The notes below the pieces were generated by a model, which saw nothing but the letters and a program-made list of their open reading frames with translations, searched no databases and had not been told where the DNA came from. A stretch of 64,000 nucleotides of DNA from Clostridium estertheticum (GTDB lineage Bacteria > Bacillota > Clostridia > Clostridiales > Clostridiaceae), in assembly GCF_011065935.2 (NCBI RefSeq), contig NZ_JAAMNH020000001.1, forward strand, positions 2,439,001-2,503,000, in the 5' to 3' direction. Numbering within the stretch: position 1 is the stretch's first letter; each line of letters opens with the position of its first letter. The translations under genes were made by a program, and so were the position numbers. Positions 62,784-64,000 of the stretch are shown here, piece after piece.

Positions 62784-63913
62784 TGAATACTTTTGAAACT
62801 GTTTTATCACAGATGAAAGATGTTATTAACAATCCAGGAGCAGTGGTGAAATCATATAGAGAAAAAGGTATCAAAATAGTTGGATGTTTCCCTGTTTACT
62901 GCCCTGAAGAGATCATTCATGCTGCTGGAATGTTTCCAATGGGTATTTGGGGAGGCTCCACAGAGATTGAATTAAGTAAACAGTATCTTCCAGCATTCGC
63001 TTGTTCAATTATGCAGTCTTGCCTTGAATATGGATTAAAGGGAGATTACAATGATTTATCAGCGGTTATTATACCTGGTATGTGTGACACATTAATATGT
63101 ATGGGCCAGAATTGGAAGGTAGCTGTTCCACAGGTTGAATATATTTCCCTGGTTCATCCTCAGAATAGAAAAATTGAAGCTGGCGTTGTGTATTTAAAAA
63201 GTGAATACAATAATATCAAAAAAAGGTTAGAAGAAATTAGTGGTTGCATCGTTACAGAAGAAAAATTAAATGAAAGTATTGAGATTTATAATAAGTATAG
63301 AAAAACCATGAGAGAATTTGTAGAAGTAGCTGCAAAGTATCCCAATATTATTACTCCAATAATTAGAAATACAGTCATTAAGAGTGCTTTCTTCATGGAA
63401 AAATCGGAGCATACAAAATTAGTGAAAGTTCTTATTTCTGAAGTAGAGAAAATGCCTGCTGAGAAATGGTTAGGAAAAACAGTATTGTTATCAGGTATAT
63501 TAGCTGACTCAGAAGAGTTACTAAGTATTCTCGCTGAAAATAACATTGCAGTAGCTGCAGATGATTTAGCACAGGAAACAAGACAATTTAGATTTGACGT
63601 TCCAGAAGGATCGGATGGAATAGATAGATTAGCAAGATTTTGGTCCATTTTTGAGGGCTGCTCCTTGGCATATGACCCTGAGAAAAAACGTGGAGCTATT
63701 ATAACCCAGCAAATAAAGGAAAAGAATATTGACGGTGTTATTTTCTGCATGATGAAATTCTGTGATCCAGAGGAATATGATTATCCACTAATGAAGAAAG
63801 AAGTGGAAGCAGCGGGAATTCCTACTTTATATCTTGAGATAGATCAACAAGTTCAAAATAATGAACAAGCTAGAACTCGTGTGCAAACTTTTGCTGAAAT
63901 GCTAAGCTTATAA
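62783..63913 (+). CDS. hadC: 2-hydroxyisocaproyl-CoA dehydratase, subunit beta
   Basis: 376 residues, homologous to hadB and forming the heterodimer. It has GCFPVYCPEEIIHAAGMFPMGIWG, IIPGMCDTLICMGQNW and IFCMMKFCDPEEYDYP, with Cys ligands for its own [4Fe-4S] cluster. It is translationally coupled to hadB. Confidence 0.93.
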   Translation: MNTFETVLSQMKDVINNPGAVVKSYREKGIKIVGCFPVYCPEEIIHAAGMFPMGIWGGSTEIELSKQYLPAFACSIMQSCLEYGLKGDYNDLSAVIIPGMCDTLICMGQNWKVAVPQVEYISLVHPQNRKIEAGVVYLKSEYNNIKKRLEEISGCIVTEEKLNESIEIYNKYRKTMREFVEVAAKYPNIITPIIRNTVIKSAFFMEKSEHTKLVKVLISEVEKMPAEKWLGKTVLLSGILADSEELLSILAENNIAVAADDLAQETRQFRFDVPEGSDGIDRLARFWSIFEGCSLAYDPEKKRGAIITQQIKEKNIDGVIFCMMKFCDPEEYDYPLMKKEVEAAGIPTLYLEIDQQVQNNEQARTRVQTFAEMLSL

Positions 63914-63971
63914 TTTGAAAATGACTATATAAAAATAATGCTATATCAAAGTTGAAATGGAGGATATTATT

Positions 63972-64000
63972 ATGTTATTTAAAAAAGAACATATACTTTT
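63972..64000 (+). CDS. Start of acyl-CoA dehydrogenase (AcdB-like), truncated by window end
   Basis: ATG preceded by TGGAGGA; the nine complete codons read MLFKKEHIL. The position after hadC and the start sequence fit acdB, the butyryl/isocaprenoyl-CoA dehydrogenase that works with EtfBA. The identification rests mainly on operon order. Confidence 0.6.

Noticed and set aside
1..64000. CRISPR arrays, rRNA or tRNA genes
   Set aside because: No regularly spaced repeats and no tRNA T-loop or rRNA signature were seen on either strand by eye.

Overview
The window looks like chromosomal DNA from a spore-forming, low-GC Clostridium (sensu stricto-like). The evidence is strong AT bias, GGAGG-type ribosome binding sites, an SspH-type spore protein gene, a T-box leader, CodY-like boxes and a leucine-fermentation (had) operon. 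No rRNA, tRNA or CRISPR array was seen. All functions are read from translated motifs and gene order; no database search was run.

Layout. 1-2.4 kb: the end of a BceAB-type peptide-resistance ABC transporter. 2.7-7.1 kb: a DapB-family reductase, a class B penicillin-binding protein and an HD hydrolase. 7.1-10.2 kb: two small unknown genes and an intact IscB (RNA-guided HNH/RuvC nuclease) with a structured upstream region typical of a HEARO/omega RNA. 10.3-17.8 kb: a serine hydrolase, an MBL/beta-CASP protein, a cupin, an Rrf2 regulator with a YwnB-like gene and an internally deleted DsbA-like gene, an IS1595-type transposase remnant and a PHP protein. 18-24 kb: a UPF0182 membrane protein, a small WYL-like gene behind a perfect LexA box, and an 860-residue ribokinase-like/AAA+/RyR fusion. 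24-32 kb: an acetyltransferase, a lipoprotein with a G9 tract at its ribosome binding site, a minimal Ku/LigD pair, MFS, PHP and HD proteins, and gene remnants. 32-43 kb: superoxide dismutase, an ABC-2 transporter, and metabolic and small genes (PfkB kinase, EamA transporter, SspH, ankyrin protein, FtsW/RodA-like protein, a two-domain GGCT protein).

43.5-64 kb is the most coherent part. T-box-lysS is followed by brnQ (branched-chain amino acid uptake, with a 33-codon coupled leader ORF and CodY-like boxes), lplA, and a complete lipoyl-dependent 2-oxoacid dehydrogenase complex (E1alpha, E1beta, E2, E3). Next come an NtrC-type two-component system whose kinase carries a solute-binding sensor, a sigma-54 activator, and the divergent had operon (hadA, hadI, hadB, hadC, start of acdB) with a textbook -24/-12 promoter and palindromic upstream sites. 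Together these suggest amino-acid, especially leucine, uptake plus oxidative and reductive Stickland branches. The link between the dehydrogenase and leucine is inference.

The accessory signals most worth pursuing are the IscB/omega RNA locus, the LexA-controlled WYL gene next to the RyR-AAA fusion, and the twin palindromes flanking the lplA/dehydrogenase block.
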